In this document: piece by piece, positions 1-8,155 of the stretch
Position numbering within the stretch: position 1 is the first letter of the stretch
Layout of the letters: each line of letters begins with the position of its first letter
NCBI GenBank assembly: GCA_036505215.1
Contig: DASXTW010000223.1
Location: 1 to 29,791 of the forward strand
Direction of reading: 5' to 3'
DNA length: 29,791 nucleotides
Origin: DASXTW01 sp036505215
GTDB lineage: Bacteria; Actinomycetota; UBA4738
Program-made: the position numbers and the translations under genes
The notes under the pieces: model-generated
Databases searched by the model: none
Told to the model about the DNA's origin: nothing
What the model saw: the letters and a program-made list of their open reading frames with translations, nothing else

Positions 1-714
1 GTGAATCAGCGGCTTCATCTTTCCCAGGACCTCCATCATCGCCCGCAGAACCTCGTTCATGGTCATGACCTCTGGTCCTCCGATCTCGAAGGTTCCGGTG
101 GGCCCACCCGGGCTCGCTGCCTGCGCCAGGGCCTCCGCCACATCCTCGACGAACACGGGCTGGAGCCGTTGGGAGCCGTCACCGATCACCGGCACGAACG
201 GCAGCCATCGATGGAACGCAACGAACTTGTTCAAGGAGGGATCCTCTGGGCCATATACCCACGAGGGACGGATGATCGCATGGGGCACTCCGGTCGCCCG
301 GATGCCCTCTTCCCCGAACCACTTCGCCCGATACCAGACCCTGGGGGCGTCAGGGGCGACCCCCGTCCCCGACACGTAGACATACCTTCCGACCCCGACA
401 TTCGCCGCCGTGGTGGCCAGTCGCTCCGTTCCGTGGTGATCGAACTCCTCGAACGTATAGCGCTTCCGGGGTTTTTCCGAGGGATACGACGGGAAGGTGA
501 GCGCCTGGATCACGGCTTCGGCGCCCTCGACCGCAGCGGGCAGCGAGGCGGGATCCATCACGTCGCCGGGCACAACACGCGCGCCCATCCCCTCGATCCT
601 GGCCCGCTTCCCCTCGGGATGCGCCGTCATCACGGCGACCTCCCGACCCTGCGCGACGAGCCTCCGCACCACCGCGGCGCCGATGAAGCCGCTTCCGCCG
701 GCCACGAGGATCAT
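1..714 (-). CDS. NAD(P)-binding epimerase-like protein, atypical SDR (3' end outside window)
   Basis: The visible 238 codons start at ATG 714 and run off the left edge with no stop. The N-terminus MILVAGGSGFIGAAVVRRL has the GGSGFIG Rossmann dinucleotide loop (residues 6-12). Later segments RYVYVSG, IIRPSWVYGPED and FEIGGPEVMTMNEVL match the extended or atypical SDR group that includes NDUFA9-like and NmrA-like proteins. Only Y-R-A-K is seen where a catalytic YxxxK would be expected, so it may bind nucleotide without classical SDR chemistry. Its ATG overlaps the TGA of the upstream membrane-protein gene (ATGA), so the two are probably translationally coupled and share the TetR-controlled promoter at 1116-1145. 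The substrate cannot be told from sequence. A sugar epimerase proper is less likely. Confidence 0.85.
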   Translation of the reverse strand, partial: MILVAGGSGFIGAAVVRRLVAQGREVAVMTAHPEGKRARIEGMGARVVPGDVMDPASLPAAVEGAEAVIQALTFPSYPSEKPRKRYTFEEFDHHGTERLATTAANVGVGRYVYVSGTGVAPDAPRVWYRAKWFGEEGIRATGVPHAIIRPSWVYGPEDPSLNKFVAFHRWLPFVPVIGDGSQRLQPVFVEDVAEALAQAASPGGPTGTFEIGGPEVMTMNEVLRAMMEVLGKMKPLIH

Positions 715-1097
715 CGTCGTTTTCTCGTTGCGGCGACGATCATCGCCGCCTCCGCGGGGAGGTAGTAAATCCCCACGGAGAGGGCACTCAGCAAGACGAA
801 TGCGCCCAGCAATGCGGCGATCACGATCAGCCAGCGCCGCGCCTGGCGAGAGGCAGCAAACAGGCCGGCGCCGGTCAGGAAGACCGGGATGCTCAACGGC
901 ACGGCCACACTCCAACCTTGAATCCGAGGCAGGCTGGGATGGGCAACCGCCGGCTGCTGGAACGACCCCGAGGGAGAAATCGCCTCGACCTGGGTGCCCA
1001 GCGGCGCGAAGAGGAGCACGAGCGAGGCCCCGAGTGCGAGCAGGAGCGCGACCCCGGCCCACGGTTGCGGTCTTTTCCACCCCGCTGACCGTTCCAT
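711..1097 (-). CDS. Small three-helix membrane protein, unknown function
   Basis: A 128-residue protein starting at ATG 1097. The Shine-Dalgarno GGGAGG (1107-1102) lies four bases upstream, which decides this start over longer in-frame options that would run through the operator and into the divergent gene. Hydrophobic stretches at about residues 14-34, 61-82 and 88-123 suggest three membrane segments, with a polar loop at residues 37-60 between the first two and a basic C-terminus (TRKRR). I recognise no family. It is first in a two-gene unit with the epimerase-like gene (ATGA overlap) and is divergent from a TetR regulator, so it is the most likely direct target of that regulator. A membrane partner or transporter-like role is only a guess. 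Confidence 0.75.
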   Translation of the reverse strand: MERSAGWKRPQPWAGVALLLALGASLVLLFAPLGTQVEAISPSGSFQQPAVAHPSLPRIQGWSVAVPLSIPVFLTGAGLFAASRQARRWLIVIAALLGAFVLLSALSVGIYYLPAEAAMIVAATRKRR

Positions 1098-1115
1098 GCC
1101 GCCTCCCACCTGTGT

Positions 1116-1145
1116 ATCATACATACGTATGAATGACAAGGTCAA
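1116..1145 (-). promoter_or_regulatory. Promoter of the membrane-protein/epimerase unit
   Basis: On the minus strand TTGACC (1145-1140) and TATGAT (1121-1116) are separated by 18 bases, a good sigma-70-type match. Transcription would begin near 1109, leaving a short leader with GGGAGG before ATG 1097. The -10 and spacer coincide with the palindrome at 1117-1136, as expected for repression by the divergent TetR protein. Confidence 0.55.
1117..1136. promoter_or_regulatory. Probable TetR operator (20-bp palindrome)
   Basis: TCATACATACGTATGAATGA is palindromic except for one symmetrical A/A pair, with the perfect core CATACGTATG. It sits between the divergent tetR and membrane-protein genes, overlaps the ATG of tetR at 1129 and covers the -10 of the opposite promoter. 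Position and symmetry fit a TetR-family autoregulatory operator; binding itself is inferred. Confidence 0.7.
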
Positions 1146-1767
1146 GACCCGGACCGGAGAGCTAACCCCCCAACTTGGAGACACGAGGGCGAAGCTGATC
1201 GAAGGGGCCCTGCGATCGCTGAAGACCAACGGGTTGGGCGGCACGACGTCGCGGGCAATCGCGGCCGCGAGCGGCGTGAATCTGGGTGGGATCACCTACC
1301 ACTTCGGGTCCAAGGACGAGCTGGTCGCCCAGGCCCTTCTCGTCGCCATCCGCAGCTGGATCGACCCGGCCCTCGCTGCCTTGCGGCGAGAAGCCCCGCC
1401 GGCGGTCCGGATGATGGAGGCCGTCACGGCACTGCAAGGTTCGTTCGGCACGGCCAGGGACTTACTTCCCGTCTATCTGGAGGCCCTGGTGCAAGCCAAT
1501 CGAAGCGACTCGCTCCGACGCGGGATCAGTGAGCTGCTCGGCGAGCTCCGCGGGTTCCTTGCCGGGCAGATTGCGGAGTTGAGAGATGCGGGCTTCTTGC
1601 CCCCGTGGGTGGATGCGCCGGCGATGGCCTCACTCCTGCTGGCCACCGGGGACGGACTCGCTCTGCACGCGGCGATGGATCGGGAATCCGTGGACCAGGA
1701 CGCGGTGGCCGGCCAGGCGGTACAGGTGCTCCTCGCGGTGAGCACCCCGTCCGCCGAGGGTCGGTAG
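1129..1767 (+). CDS. TetR/AcrR-family transcriptional regulator
   Basis: A 212-residue regulator. The N-terminal helix-turn-helix (about residues 18-65) carries the family signature: TRAKLIEGALRSL, TTSRAIAAASGVNLGGITYH and the conserved YHFGSKDELV. The rest is the variable ligand-binding, dimerising domain. The ATG at 1129 is preferred to upstream in-frame codons because those would extend through the operator and the divergent promoter. No Shine-Dalgarno precedes it, but TATCAT (1115-1120) lies eight bases upstream, so a leaderless message is likely. It probably represses itself and the divergent membrane-protein/epimerase unit through the palindrome at 1117-1136. The ligand is unknown. It converges on ftsY, with nine bases between the two stops. 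Confidence 0.9.
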   Translation: MNDKVKTRTGELTPQLGDTRAKLIEGALRSLKTNGLGGTTSRAIAAASGVNLGGITYHFGSKDELVAQALLVAIRSWIDPALAALRREAPPAVRMMEAVTALQGSFGTARDLLPVYLEALVQANRSDSLRRGISELLGELRGFLAGQIAELRDAGFLPPWVDAPAMASLLLATGDGLALHAAMDRESVDQDAVAGQAVQVLLAVSTPSAEGR

Positions 1768-1776
1768 TAGTCCTCT

Positions 1777-2796
1777 TCACGCAACCAGCCGGCGGGCGAA
1801 GGCCTCAGGGTCGAATGCCGTCAGGTCCTGGGGTCGCTCTCCCGTGCCGACCAGCTTCACCGGCACACCGAGCTCTTCGCGAACGGCCAGGACGATGCCA
1901 CCCTTGGCCGTCCCGTCCATTTTCGCCAGCACCACACCGGTGACACCCACCGCGTCCGTGAACGCGCGAGCCTGGGCGATCCCGTTTTGGCCTGTGGTGG
2001 CATCGAGGACCAGCAGGACGTCGTCCACCCGTCCCGCGGCTTTCTCCAGGACCCGTTTGACCTTCCGAAGCTCTTCCATCAGCGGCTGGCGTGTGTGAAG
2101 GCGACCCGCCGTGTCCACGATGAGGACGTGGCTCCCACGGGCTCTGGCGGCTTGGACGGCGTCGTACGCCACTGCCCCGGGGTCGGCGCCACGCGCCTGA
2201 GCCACCAGATGAGAGCCCGACCGCGAGGCCCATGTCTCGAGCTGTTCCCCGGCTGCGGCGCGGAAGGTGTCGCTGGCGGCCAGGCTGACCGATCGCCCCT
2301 CCTGCGCGAGGGCGTAGGCGATCTTGCCGATCGTGGTGGTCTTGCCGGTGCCATTGACCCCCACCATCATCACGATCCCCGGGGCGCCGGCCGGGGCCTC
2401 CCAGGGTTCGTCACCCTCGAAGGTCCTGGCGACTTCCTGGATCAGCACCTCCGCGGGGTCCATGGACGGGTGATACGCATCTCGCACGCGTCCCACGATG
2501 TCGGCGGCGGCCTTGGGACCGACGTCCGCCCTGATCAGGGCCTCTTCGAGCTCCTTCCAGGTGTCCTGAGTGGTTTCCCCGCGGAACAGGGAACGGACCC
2601 GCTGGGCCAGCCCGGTGGGGGGAGGAACGTAGGCGGGGCGCGCGCGTTCCTTCGGCGGGGCTTCCTTGACGGCCTGACGACCGCCGGAACCCGGTCCGTA
2701 CGTGACCGTCGTACGAGGCAGCCGGCGGTCCCGCCGGCTCAGCACCACAGCCCCGAAAACCATCCCCAGCACGATGAGGACGACGACGATGAACAC
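1777..2796 (-). CDS. ftsY: Signal recognition particle receptor FtsY
   Basis: FtsY, the SRP-receptor GTPase that docks ribosome-nascent-chain complexes at the membrane for co-translational insertion. In this 339-residue protein the N-terminus (residues 1-20, FIVVVLIVLGMVFGAVVL) is a membrane anchor, followed by a short basic/proline linker and the NG domain. GTPase motifs are all visible: GVNGTGKTTT at 146-155, DTFRAAA at 176-182, DTAGR at 228-232, AKMDGTAKGG at 291-300 (A in place of the usual T) and GTGERPQDL at 317-325. The GTG start at 2796 has no close Shine-Dalgarno. It lies 53 bases after smc and is probably cotranscribed with it. The long acidic A domain of E. coli FtsY is absent, as is common outside proteobacteria. 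Confidence 0.96.
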   Translation of the reverse strand: MFIVVVLIVLGMVFGAVVLSRRDRRLPRTTVTYGPGSGGRQAVKEAPPKERARPAYVPPPTGLAQRVRSLFRGETTQDTWKELEEALIRADVGPKAAADIVGRVRDAYHPSMDPAEVLIQEVARTFEGDEPWEAPAGAPGIVMMVGVNGTGKTTTIGKIAYALAQEGRSVSLAASDTFRAAAGEQLETWASRSGSHLVAQARGADPGAVAYDAVQAARARGSHVLIVDTAGRLHTRQPLMEELRKVKRVLEKAAGRVDDVLLVLDATTGQNGIAQARAFTDAVGVTGVVLAKMDGTAKGGIVLAVREELGVPVKLVGTGERPQDLTAFDPEAFARRLVA

Positions 2797-2849
2797 GATC
2801 TCGATGGCTTCGACCCCTCTCGGAGCGTTCGGGCAGCGCGGCCCGGTCG

Positions 2850-5800
2850 TTACCTGGCGCCGACCTCGGCCAGTCGCTGAGAGATTACCGTGGAGGCGCC
2901 GTCGTGGCTCCGGGAGACTCCGTAGAGCACGTCTGCCATCTCCATCGTCCGCTTCTGGTGCGTGACGATCAGGATCTGGGAGTCCTCGGCGAAGCTCTTC
3001 ACCAGCTCGAGGAACCGGTGCAGGTTGACGTCGTCCAGCGCCGCTTCGACCTCGTCCATCAGGTAGAAGGGGCTTGGTCGGGCCTTGAAGATGGCGAAGA
3101 GGAACGCCAGGGCGGCGAGGGAGCGCTCCCCTCCGGAGAGAAGCGACAGTCGCTTGACCTTGCCGCGGCCCGGCCTCGCTTCCACCTCGATCCCGGAGCC
3201 GAGGAGTTCCTCCGGGTCGGTGAGGGTGAGCCTCCCCTCCCCGCCGGGGAACATCAGCGCGAACAGCCCGGAGAACTCTCGGGCAACGTCGTCGAAGGCG
3301 GTCGCGAACATCTCGGCGACCCGCCGGTCGACCTCCCGGATCACCTCGTGCAGGTCCCGGCGGGCCACTCTCACGTCTTCCAGCTCCCGGACCAGGAAGT
3401 CGTGTCGCTGCTGGACAGACTCGAGCTCCCCCGTGGCCAGGAGATTCACCTTCCCCAGAAGGCCCAGTCGGCGGGCCACCGTATCGGCTCGCCGAGCCAG
3501 CTCCTCGATGGTCTCTTCCGCCGACAGCTCGGCAACGGCCTCGACCGGTTCGGCCCCGTGCCCCTCTCGGAGCAGGCGCTCGCCTTCGCCAATTCGACGC
3601 TCCAGGTCATGGCGGGCTCGATCCTCTTCCTCATGGTCCTGGCGGATGCGCTCGGACGTGGCTGCCGCCTCTCGCCAGCTTCGATTGGCCTGGGCGTGCC
3701 GTTCCTGGATCCCTCGGGTGGCCTCCGTCGCCGCCCGGTGGGCCGAAAGCGCCCCGCCGACGTTCCCGTCGGCATCGCGAAGGGCTTCCTCGGCCGCCAC
3801 CCGTTCGGCTTCGGCTGCCGTGAGGGCTTCGCGGAGCTTGACTGGATCCTCGGAGGTGATCGTCTCGAGCTCATGCCGGGCCCGTTCCACACCCGCTTCG
3901 AGCCTGGCGCGCTCTCTCCGGAGCGCCTCGACCTCGACCCGGAGGTGGATCGGCGGTTCGGGCATCGGCGGAAGAGCCGGAGGTTCGGGAAGCGCGACCG
4001 GCCCCTCGGCCAGCCGCTCCTGTGCGGCGCCAACCGCTGCCTCCAGCGTGGACATGCGCTCGGTGAGAAGCTGCTCCTCGCGACTGAGCGAGGCCCGATC
4101 CGCCTCCGTCCGGGCAAGCTCGTCCGCGGCCGAGGTGATCTTCCGATCGGTCTCCTCGAGAGCTCGGCCCAGCTCTTCAGCGCGGGACCCAATCTCGGCC
4201 AAGCGGTGACGGCTTTCGCGCTGGCCCCGCCTGACTCCGGCGAGCTCACGCTCGAGACCCGCCGAGTCGCGCGTGATCTGTTCCAGCCGGGCGTCCTGCC
4301 CCACCGGCGTCCTGACGAACGTCACCCCAGCTACCGCCCCGTCGAGGGTCACGAACGTCGCGTACGGATGGACGCGGTGCTTGGCCACTGCCTCCGCCAG
4401 GTTGTTCACGACGTACACCTCACCGAGCAGCTGGCCGACCACGCGCCGGATCCTCGGATCCGGCCGTACCGCCCGAAAGAGGCTCCGCTCCCCGTAGACG
4501 GATGGAAGGCAGTGATCGGGGCCACCTTCGACCACGAGCGTCACGCCGCCGATCGACTCGACCCTGGCGTCCGCCTCCGCCCGCTCCCAGCTGGCGTAGG
4601 CGACGGCGTCGGCCAAGGGTCCCAGCGCCGCAAGAAGCGCGGCCTTCAGGTCTGGAGGAGCCTCGATGAGGTCCCGAAGCATCCCGATCGGGTGGTCCCC
4701 TCGCCTCTTGGCGAAGGCTGCCCCGGGCGACTCGGAAAGCTCGTGTCGGCGAGCATCGACCACCTCTTGGCGAGCAAGCAGCCCCTGCTCCTGTGAATCC
4801 AGCTCGCCCAGGACCGCGGAGAGATCCGCCCGCTCCTTCTCCAGCCTCCGCTGCTCGGAGACGAGGGGCGTCGCCATCCCGTCCAGACGCTCGATCTCCG
4901 CTTCCAGCTCTCCGGACCTGGCCTCGGCGACTGCCCTGCGCTCGGTCACATCGAGCAGCGTCGCCCGCAATAGCTCCAGCTCGGTGGCCTGATTCGCCAG
5001 GCTCCGCCGCAGCGCCTCTGCCTCGGCCCGCCGTATCGCTATCTGTTCTCCAACCCTCCTGCGGTCTTCCTCGGCATCCCTCCTCGCTTGCTCCGCCTGC
5101 CGGAAGGACCGCTCTTCCGCGTCGAGGTCGGCCTCCCGTTGCTGGAGGGTAGCGCGCACCTCTGACAAAGCCGCCTCGGTCCTCTGGAGCTCCTCTTCCA
5201 GGGCGAACAGACGCCCGGACCGGTTTGAGGCTGCAGCCAGGTGCTCTCGCGCGCCGGCCTCGTCCCGAAAGGCCTCGCGCAGGCGGCTTTCGGCGTCGGA
5301 CTTTGCTTCAAGGCACCGAGCCTGAAGCTCCTCGGCCTGACGCAAGGCGAGTTCGGCAGCCGACCGCTCTGCCTCGAGCTCTGCGATCTCCGCGTCCAGC
5401 CGGGACAGGCGCTCCTGGATCCTGGTCTGACGGGCTTCGGCCTGCTCCCAGGAGGGACGCCTGCGATCTCGATCCAGGTGCAGGTCCCGGAGGCGAGCAG
5501 CGGCCAGCTTCCGAGCCAGTCCTGCGGCTTCGTTGATGAGCGATTCATGCCTCTGCGCCAGCTCCGCCTGCTGTTTGAGGGGCTTCAGCTGGCGCCGCAG
5601 CTCACCGACGAGGTCCTGCAGCCGATTCAGGTCGGTCTCCAGCCCGGCGAGCTTCCTCTCCGCACGCTCTCGCCGGCGGCGATGCTTCGCGATGCCGGCG
5701 GCCTCCTCGATGAACCGCCTGCGCTCCTCTGGCCTGGCGCTGAGGATGTCGTCGAGCTGTCCCTGGCCGACGATGGTGTGCATCGTCCGGCCGACACCCG

Positions 5801-6191
5801 TATCCGAGAGAAGCTCCTGGATGTCGAGGAGGCGGCACGGCCGGCCGCCCAGCCGGTACTCGCTCTCGCCGGAGCGATAGATGGTCCTGCTGATCTCGAT
5901 CTCGGAGGCGGGCACGGGGATCAGGCCGGCCGAGTTGTCGATGACCATCCTGACCTCGGCCATCCCGAGAGGCGGCCGCGATGGACTCCCGGCGAAGATG
6001 ACGTCGGTCATCTGCCCGCCACGGAGCGCTCGCGGCCCCTGCTCCCCCAAGACCCAGGCGACGGCGTCGGCCACGTTGGATTTGCCGGATCCATTGGGCC
6101 CGACGATGACACTGATGCCCGGAGTGAATTCGAGGACGGTCTTGTCCGCGAACGACTTGAACCCGCGCAGTGTCAGGGACCGAAGGAACAT
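2850..6191 (-). CDS. smc: Chromosome segregation ATPase SMC
   Basis: Structural-maintenance-of-chromosomes protein, 1113 residues, slightly shorter than the usual ~1180. Walker A GPNGSGKSN is at 31-39. Two long coiled-coil arms rich in Glu, Arg, Leu and Ala (about 165-485 and 630-950) flank a hinge at about 490-620. The C-terminal head has the ABC signature LLSGGERSLAALAF near 1017 and Walker B FYLMDEVEAALDD near 1042. SMC dimers with ScpAB organise and segregate the chromosome; scpA and scpB are not in the window. The gene is followed by ftsY, as in many actinobacteria and firmicutes. The ATG at 6191 has no Shine-Dalgarno but a promoter nine bases upstream, suggesting leaderless translation. 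Long reading frames on the opposite strand are compositional shadows of the coiled coil. Confidence 0.97.
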   Translation of the reverse strand: MFLRSLTLRGFKSFADKTVLEFTPGISVIVGPNGSGKSNVADAVAWVLGEQGPRALRGGQMTDVIFAGSPSRPPLGMAEVRMVIDNSAGLIPVPASEIEISRTIYRSGESEYRLGGRPCRLLDIQELLSDTGVGRTMHTIVGQGQLDDILSARPEERRRFIEEAAGIAKHRRRRERAERKLAGLETDLNRLQDLVGELRRQLKPLKQQAELAQRHESLINEAAGLARKLAAARLRDLHLDRDRRRPSWEQAEARQTRIQERLSRLDAEIAELEAERSAAELALRQAEELQARCLEAKSDAESRLREAFRDEAGAREHLAAASNRSGRLFALEEELQRTEAALSEVRATLQQREADLDAEERSFRQAEQARRDAEEDRRRVGEQIAIRRAEAEALRRSLANQATELELLRATLLDVTERRAVAEARSGELEAEIERLDGMATPLVSEQRRLEKERADLSAVLGELDSQEQGLLARQEVVDARRHELSESPGAAFAKRRGDHPIGMLRDLIEAPPDLKAALLAALGPLADAVAYASWERAEADARVESIGGVTLVVEGGPDHCLPSVYGERSLFRAVRPDPRIRRVVGQLLGEVYVVNNLAEAVAKHRVHPYATFVTLDGAVAGVTFVRTPVGQDARLEQITRDSAGLERELAGVRRGQRESRHRLAEIGSRAEELGRALEETDRKITSAADELARTEADRASLSREEQLLTERMSTLEAAVGAAQERLAEGPVALPEPPALPPMPEPPIHLRVEVEALRRERARLEAGVERARHELETITSEDPVKLREALTAAEAERVAAEEALRDADGNVGGALSAHRAATEATRGIQERHAQANRSWREAAATSERIRQDHEEEDRARHDLERRIGEGERLLREGHGAEPVEAVAELSAEETIEELARRADTVARRLGLLGKVNLLATGELESVQQRHDFLVRELEDVRVARRDLHEVIREVDRRVAEMFATAFDDVAREFSGLFALMFPGGEGRLTLTDPEELLGSGIEVEARPGRGKVKRLSLLSGGERSLAALAFLFAIFKARPSPFYLMDEVEAALDDVNLHRFLELVKSFAEDSQILIVTHQKRTMEMADVLYGVSRSHDGASTVISQRLAEVGAR

Positions 6192-6200
6192 CGGGGTTCG

Positions 6201-6228
6201 ATGCTAACCGGGGACAGGACCGAACCAA
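6201..6228 (-). promoter_or_regulatory. Probable smc-ftsY promoter
   Basis: On the minus strand TTGGTT (6228-6223) and TAGCAT (6206-6201) are spaced by 16 bases in the only sizeable gap (82 bases) near the end of this operon. The predicted transcript start falls within a few bases of smc ATG 6191, so the message would be nearly leaderless. It would let smc-ftsY be transcribed apart from the upstream repair and translation genes. Confidence 0.5.
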
Positions 6229-6273
6229 TGGAAGCTCGCGGAGAAATTTCAGCGCTGTGATTTCCCTCTGGGG

Positions 6274-6549
6274 CTAGCGAGTGATACGGAACTCGGTCTC
6301 GCCCCGCGGCTCCTCATCGATGACCTCCACGTCCTCCACGTGCGCCCAGCGAGGCCCGGTGTAGCACCACTCGACCATTGAATCGACGTCGCCAGGACCG
6401 CCTTCGTACACCGCCTCCACGCGCCCATCGGCCAGGTTGCGCACGAAGCCTCCCAGCCCGAGGTCTCGCGCCCGCGAAGCGCACTCGGCCCGAAAGAACA
6501 CACCCTGCACCTGTCCCGAGACCAAGACGCGTACCCGCTTTGCACCCAT
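6274..6549 (-). CDS. acyP: Acylphosphatase
   Basis: A 91-residue acylphosphatase, which hydrolyses carboxyl-phosphate bonds of small acyl phosphates. The signature V-S-G-x-V-Q-G-V-F-F-R is present at about residues 10-20, with the phosphate-binding Arg in FFR. The second motif, GGFVRNLADGRVEAVYEG, carries the catalytic Asn in RNL. The length is typical (about 90). It lies between mutM and smc, the same position as in mycobacteria, where a small acylphosphatase gene precedes smc. A weak AGG six bases before ATG 6549 supports the start. Confidence 0.93.
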   Translation of the reverse strand: MGAKRVRVLVSGQVQGVFFRAECASRARDLGLGGFVRNLADGRVEAVYEGGPGDVDSMVEWCYTGPRWAHVEDVEVIDEEPRGETEFRITR

Positions 6550-6582
6550 GACCGACCTACTGCGTGGTGGTTACCCGAAGGA

Positions 6583-7425
6583 TCAGCTCTGGCACTGGGG
6601 GCAGAAGTAGCTGTTGCGGCCGGAGATCTTGACCACGTCGATCGGGGTACGGCACCGCCGGCAGGCCTGGCCCCTTCGCCCGTAGACCTTCAATTCCGCC
6701 TGGAACTCCCCTGGCTTGCCGAACAGGTCCACGTATGCCTCGTCGTCCAGCGTGGTTCCCCGGTACCTGATGGCGTCCTGCACCACCTCGCGGATGGCTC
6801 GGTAGAGACGCCGAACCTCCTGCGAGGAAAGCGAGTCCGACATCCGATCGTGGCGCAGGCCTGCCGCGAACAGAACTTCATCCGAATAGATGTTCCCCAG
6901 GCCGGACACGAACTTCTGGTCCATCAACAGCGCCTTCAGCTTGCTGGCGCGCCTGGCCAGCTCGGCGGAGAACTCCTGCCAGGTGAACGTGTCCTCCAGA
7001 GGATCGATGGCGATGTGGTCGAGCTCCTTGACCTTTCCGAGCTCATCCCCTCCGGTGACGAACATCTCCCCGAACGTCCGGGGATCGATGTACCGGAGGT
7101 CGCCGCCTTGCTGAAACTCGATCACCACGTGGGTGTGAGCCGGGAGCGACTGACGCTTGGTCCCCCGAAGGAACTGACCCGACATCCCGAAATGCACCAC
7201 CAGGACGTCGCCGTCGTCCAGATAGAGCAACACGTACTTGCCCTTGCGGTCGACCTTGGTGATCTTCTTGCCGGTCAGGCGGTCGGCGAACTCCTTGCGG
7301 CGAGCATGGCGCCGGATGACCCGCATCGCATTGCGATGGGGCCGGACCTCCACGTCCTTGACGCGCCTGCCGACGACCTCCTTCTCCAGGTCCCGTCGAA
7401 CCACCTCCACCTCGGGCAGCTCCAC
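6583..7425 (-). CDS. mutM: Formamidopyrimidine-DNA glycosylase (Fpg/MutM), N-terminus atypical
   Basis: Fpg/Nei-family base-excision glycosylase of 280 residues, which removes oxidised purines and nicks abasic DNA. Visible features are ELPEVEVVRRDLE at the N-terminus, the conserved Lys in RKGKY (K63), HFGMSGQF at 78-85, DPRTFG at 114-119, SGLGNIYSDE at 174-183 and the C-terminal zinc finger C255-x2-C258...C275-x2-C278 with Arg270. The start is odd. The family begins MPELPEVE, and the Pro exposed after Met removal is the catalytic nucleophile. Here the only available start, GTG 7425, gives M-E-L-P-E, and the next in-frame codons upstream are CCC, GGT and the rnc stop TGA. Either the nucleophile is lost or initiation is unusual. 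It lies six bases after rnc and is surely cotranscribed. Confidence 0.92.
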   Translation of the reverse strand: MELPEVEVVRRDLEKEVVGRRVKDVEVRPHRNAMRVIRRHARRKEFADRLTGKKITKVDRKGKYVLLYLDDGDVLVVHFGMSGQFLRGTKRQSLPAHTHVVIEFQQGGDLRYIDPRTFGEMFVTGGDELGKVKELDHIAIDPLEDTFTWQEFSAELARRASKLKALLMDQKFVSGLGNIYSDEVLFAAGLRHDRMSDSLSSQEVRRLYRAIREVVQDAIRYRGTTLDDEAYVDLFGKPGEFQAELKVYGRRGQACRRCRTPIDVVKISGRNSYFCPQCQS

Positions 7426-7431
7426 GGGACC

Positions 7432-8142
7432 TCAGTGCTCCTTGGCCAGTTCGGACGAGCCCTCGATCAGGCGCTCGTACGCCTCGCGGGCCGCCCTCTG
7501 TTCGGCTTCCTTCTTCGACCGCCCCGTCCCCCTGCCGAACATCTGGCCCGACAGGAACACGGTGGCGGTGAACTCCTTCTCGTGGTCCGGCCCGCGCTCT
7601 GCCACCCGGTATTCCGGCAGTCGCCCCAGATCCTGGGCAGCCAGCTCCTGAAGGATGGTCTTGTAGTCGCGATCCCCCTCGCCCCGGACATAGGCCGTGA
7701 CCCGAGGCCAGAACAGACGCTCGATGACGGAGTGCGCTGCTTTCATCCCCCGGTCCAGATACAGCGCTCCGAGCACGGCCTCGAAAGCGTCGGCCAGGAT
7801 GCTCGGCTTGCCCCGCCCTCCGGAGAGCTCCTCGCCTCGGCCGAGCCGGATCTCCTCGCCCAGGCCCAGCTCCCGGGCCACCTCGGCCAGCATGGTCATG
7901 TTGACCATGGCGGCTCGGAGCTTGGCCAGCTCTCCCTCGGAGCGATCCGGAAACGCCTTGTACACCACGTCTGTCACGGCCAGGCCCAGGACGGCATCAC
8001 CCAAGAACTCCAACCGCTCGTTCGTCGGCTGAACGCCCTGCTCGAACGCGAAGGAACGATGGGTCAGGGCAGCCTCGCGCAGGGCCGGCGACTTGAACCG
8101 AACCCCCAACGCCTTCTCCAGCGGCGTCTCCCTGCGAGGCAC
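7432..8142 (-). CDS. rnc: Ribonuclease III
   Basis: Double-strand-specific endoribonuclease of 236 residues that processes rRNA precursors and structured mRNAs. The RNase III signature NERLEFLGDAVLGL is at 41-54, supplying E42, E45 and D49. The second acidic pair, D118 and E121 (LADAFEAVLGALYLD), completes the metal site. The C-terminal part (about 160-230) is the double-stranded-RNA-binding domain, ending in the typical GxGxSKKEAEQRAAREA. It starts at GTG 8142, 13 bases after the rpmF stop, and is followed by mutM in the same reading frame with only two codons between. The rpmF-rnc-mutM-smc order is standard for actinobacteria. Confidence 0.96.
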   Translation of the reverse strand: MPRRETPLEKALGVRFKSPALREAALTHRSFAFEQGVQPTNERLEFLGDAVLGLAVTDVVYKAFPDRSEGELAKLRAAMVNMTMLAEVARELGLGEEIRLGRGEELSGGRGKPSILADAFEAVLGALYLDRGMKAAHSVIERLFWPRVTAYVRGEGDRDYKTILQELAAQDLGRLPEYRVAERGPDHEKEFTATVFLSGQMFGRGTGRSKKEAEQRAAREAYERLIEGSSELAKEH

Positions 8143-8155
8143 CCCGACCGCTTGC

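Noticed and set aside
1..765. 254-codon plus-strand open frame at the left edge
   Set aside because: The opposite strand encodes a clear Rossmann-fold protein with an ATGA junction to the next gene. The plus-strand product is low-complexity Arg/His/Pro.
2904..4796. 630-codon open frame on the plus strand opposite smc
   Set aside because: It lies antisense to the unmistakable SMC coding sequence; GC-rich codon bias leaves such frames open. Its translation shows no domain and is rich in Arg, Pro and Gly.
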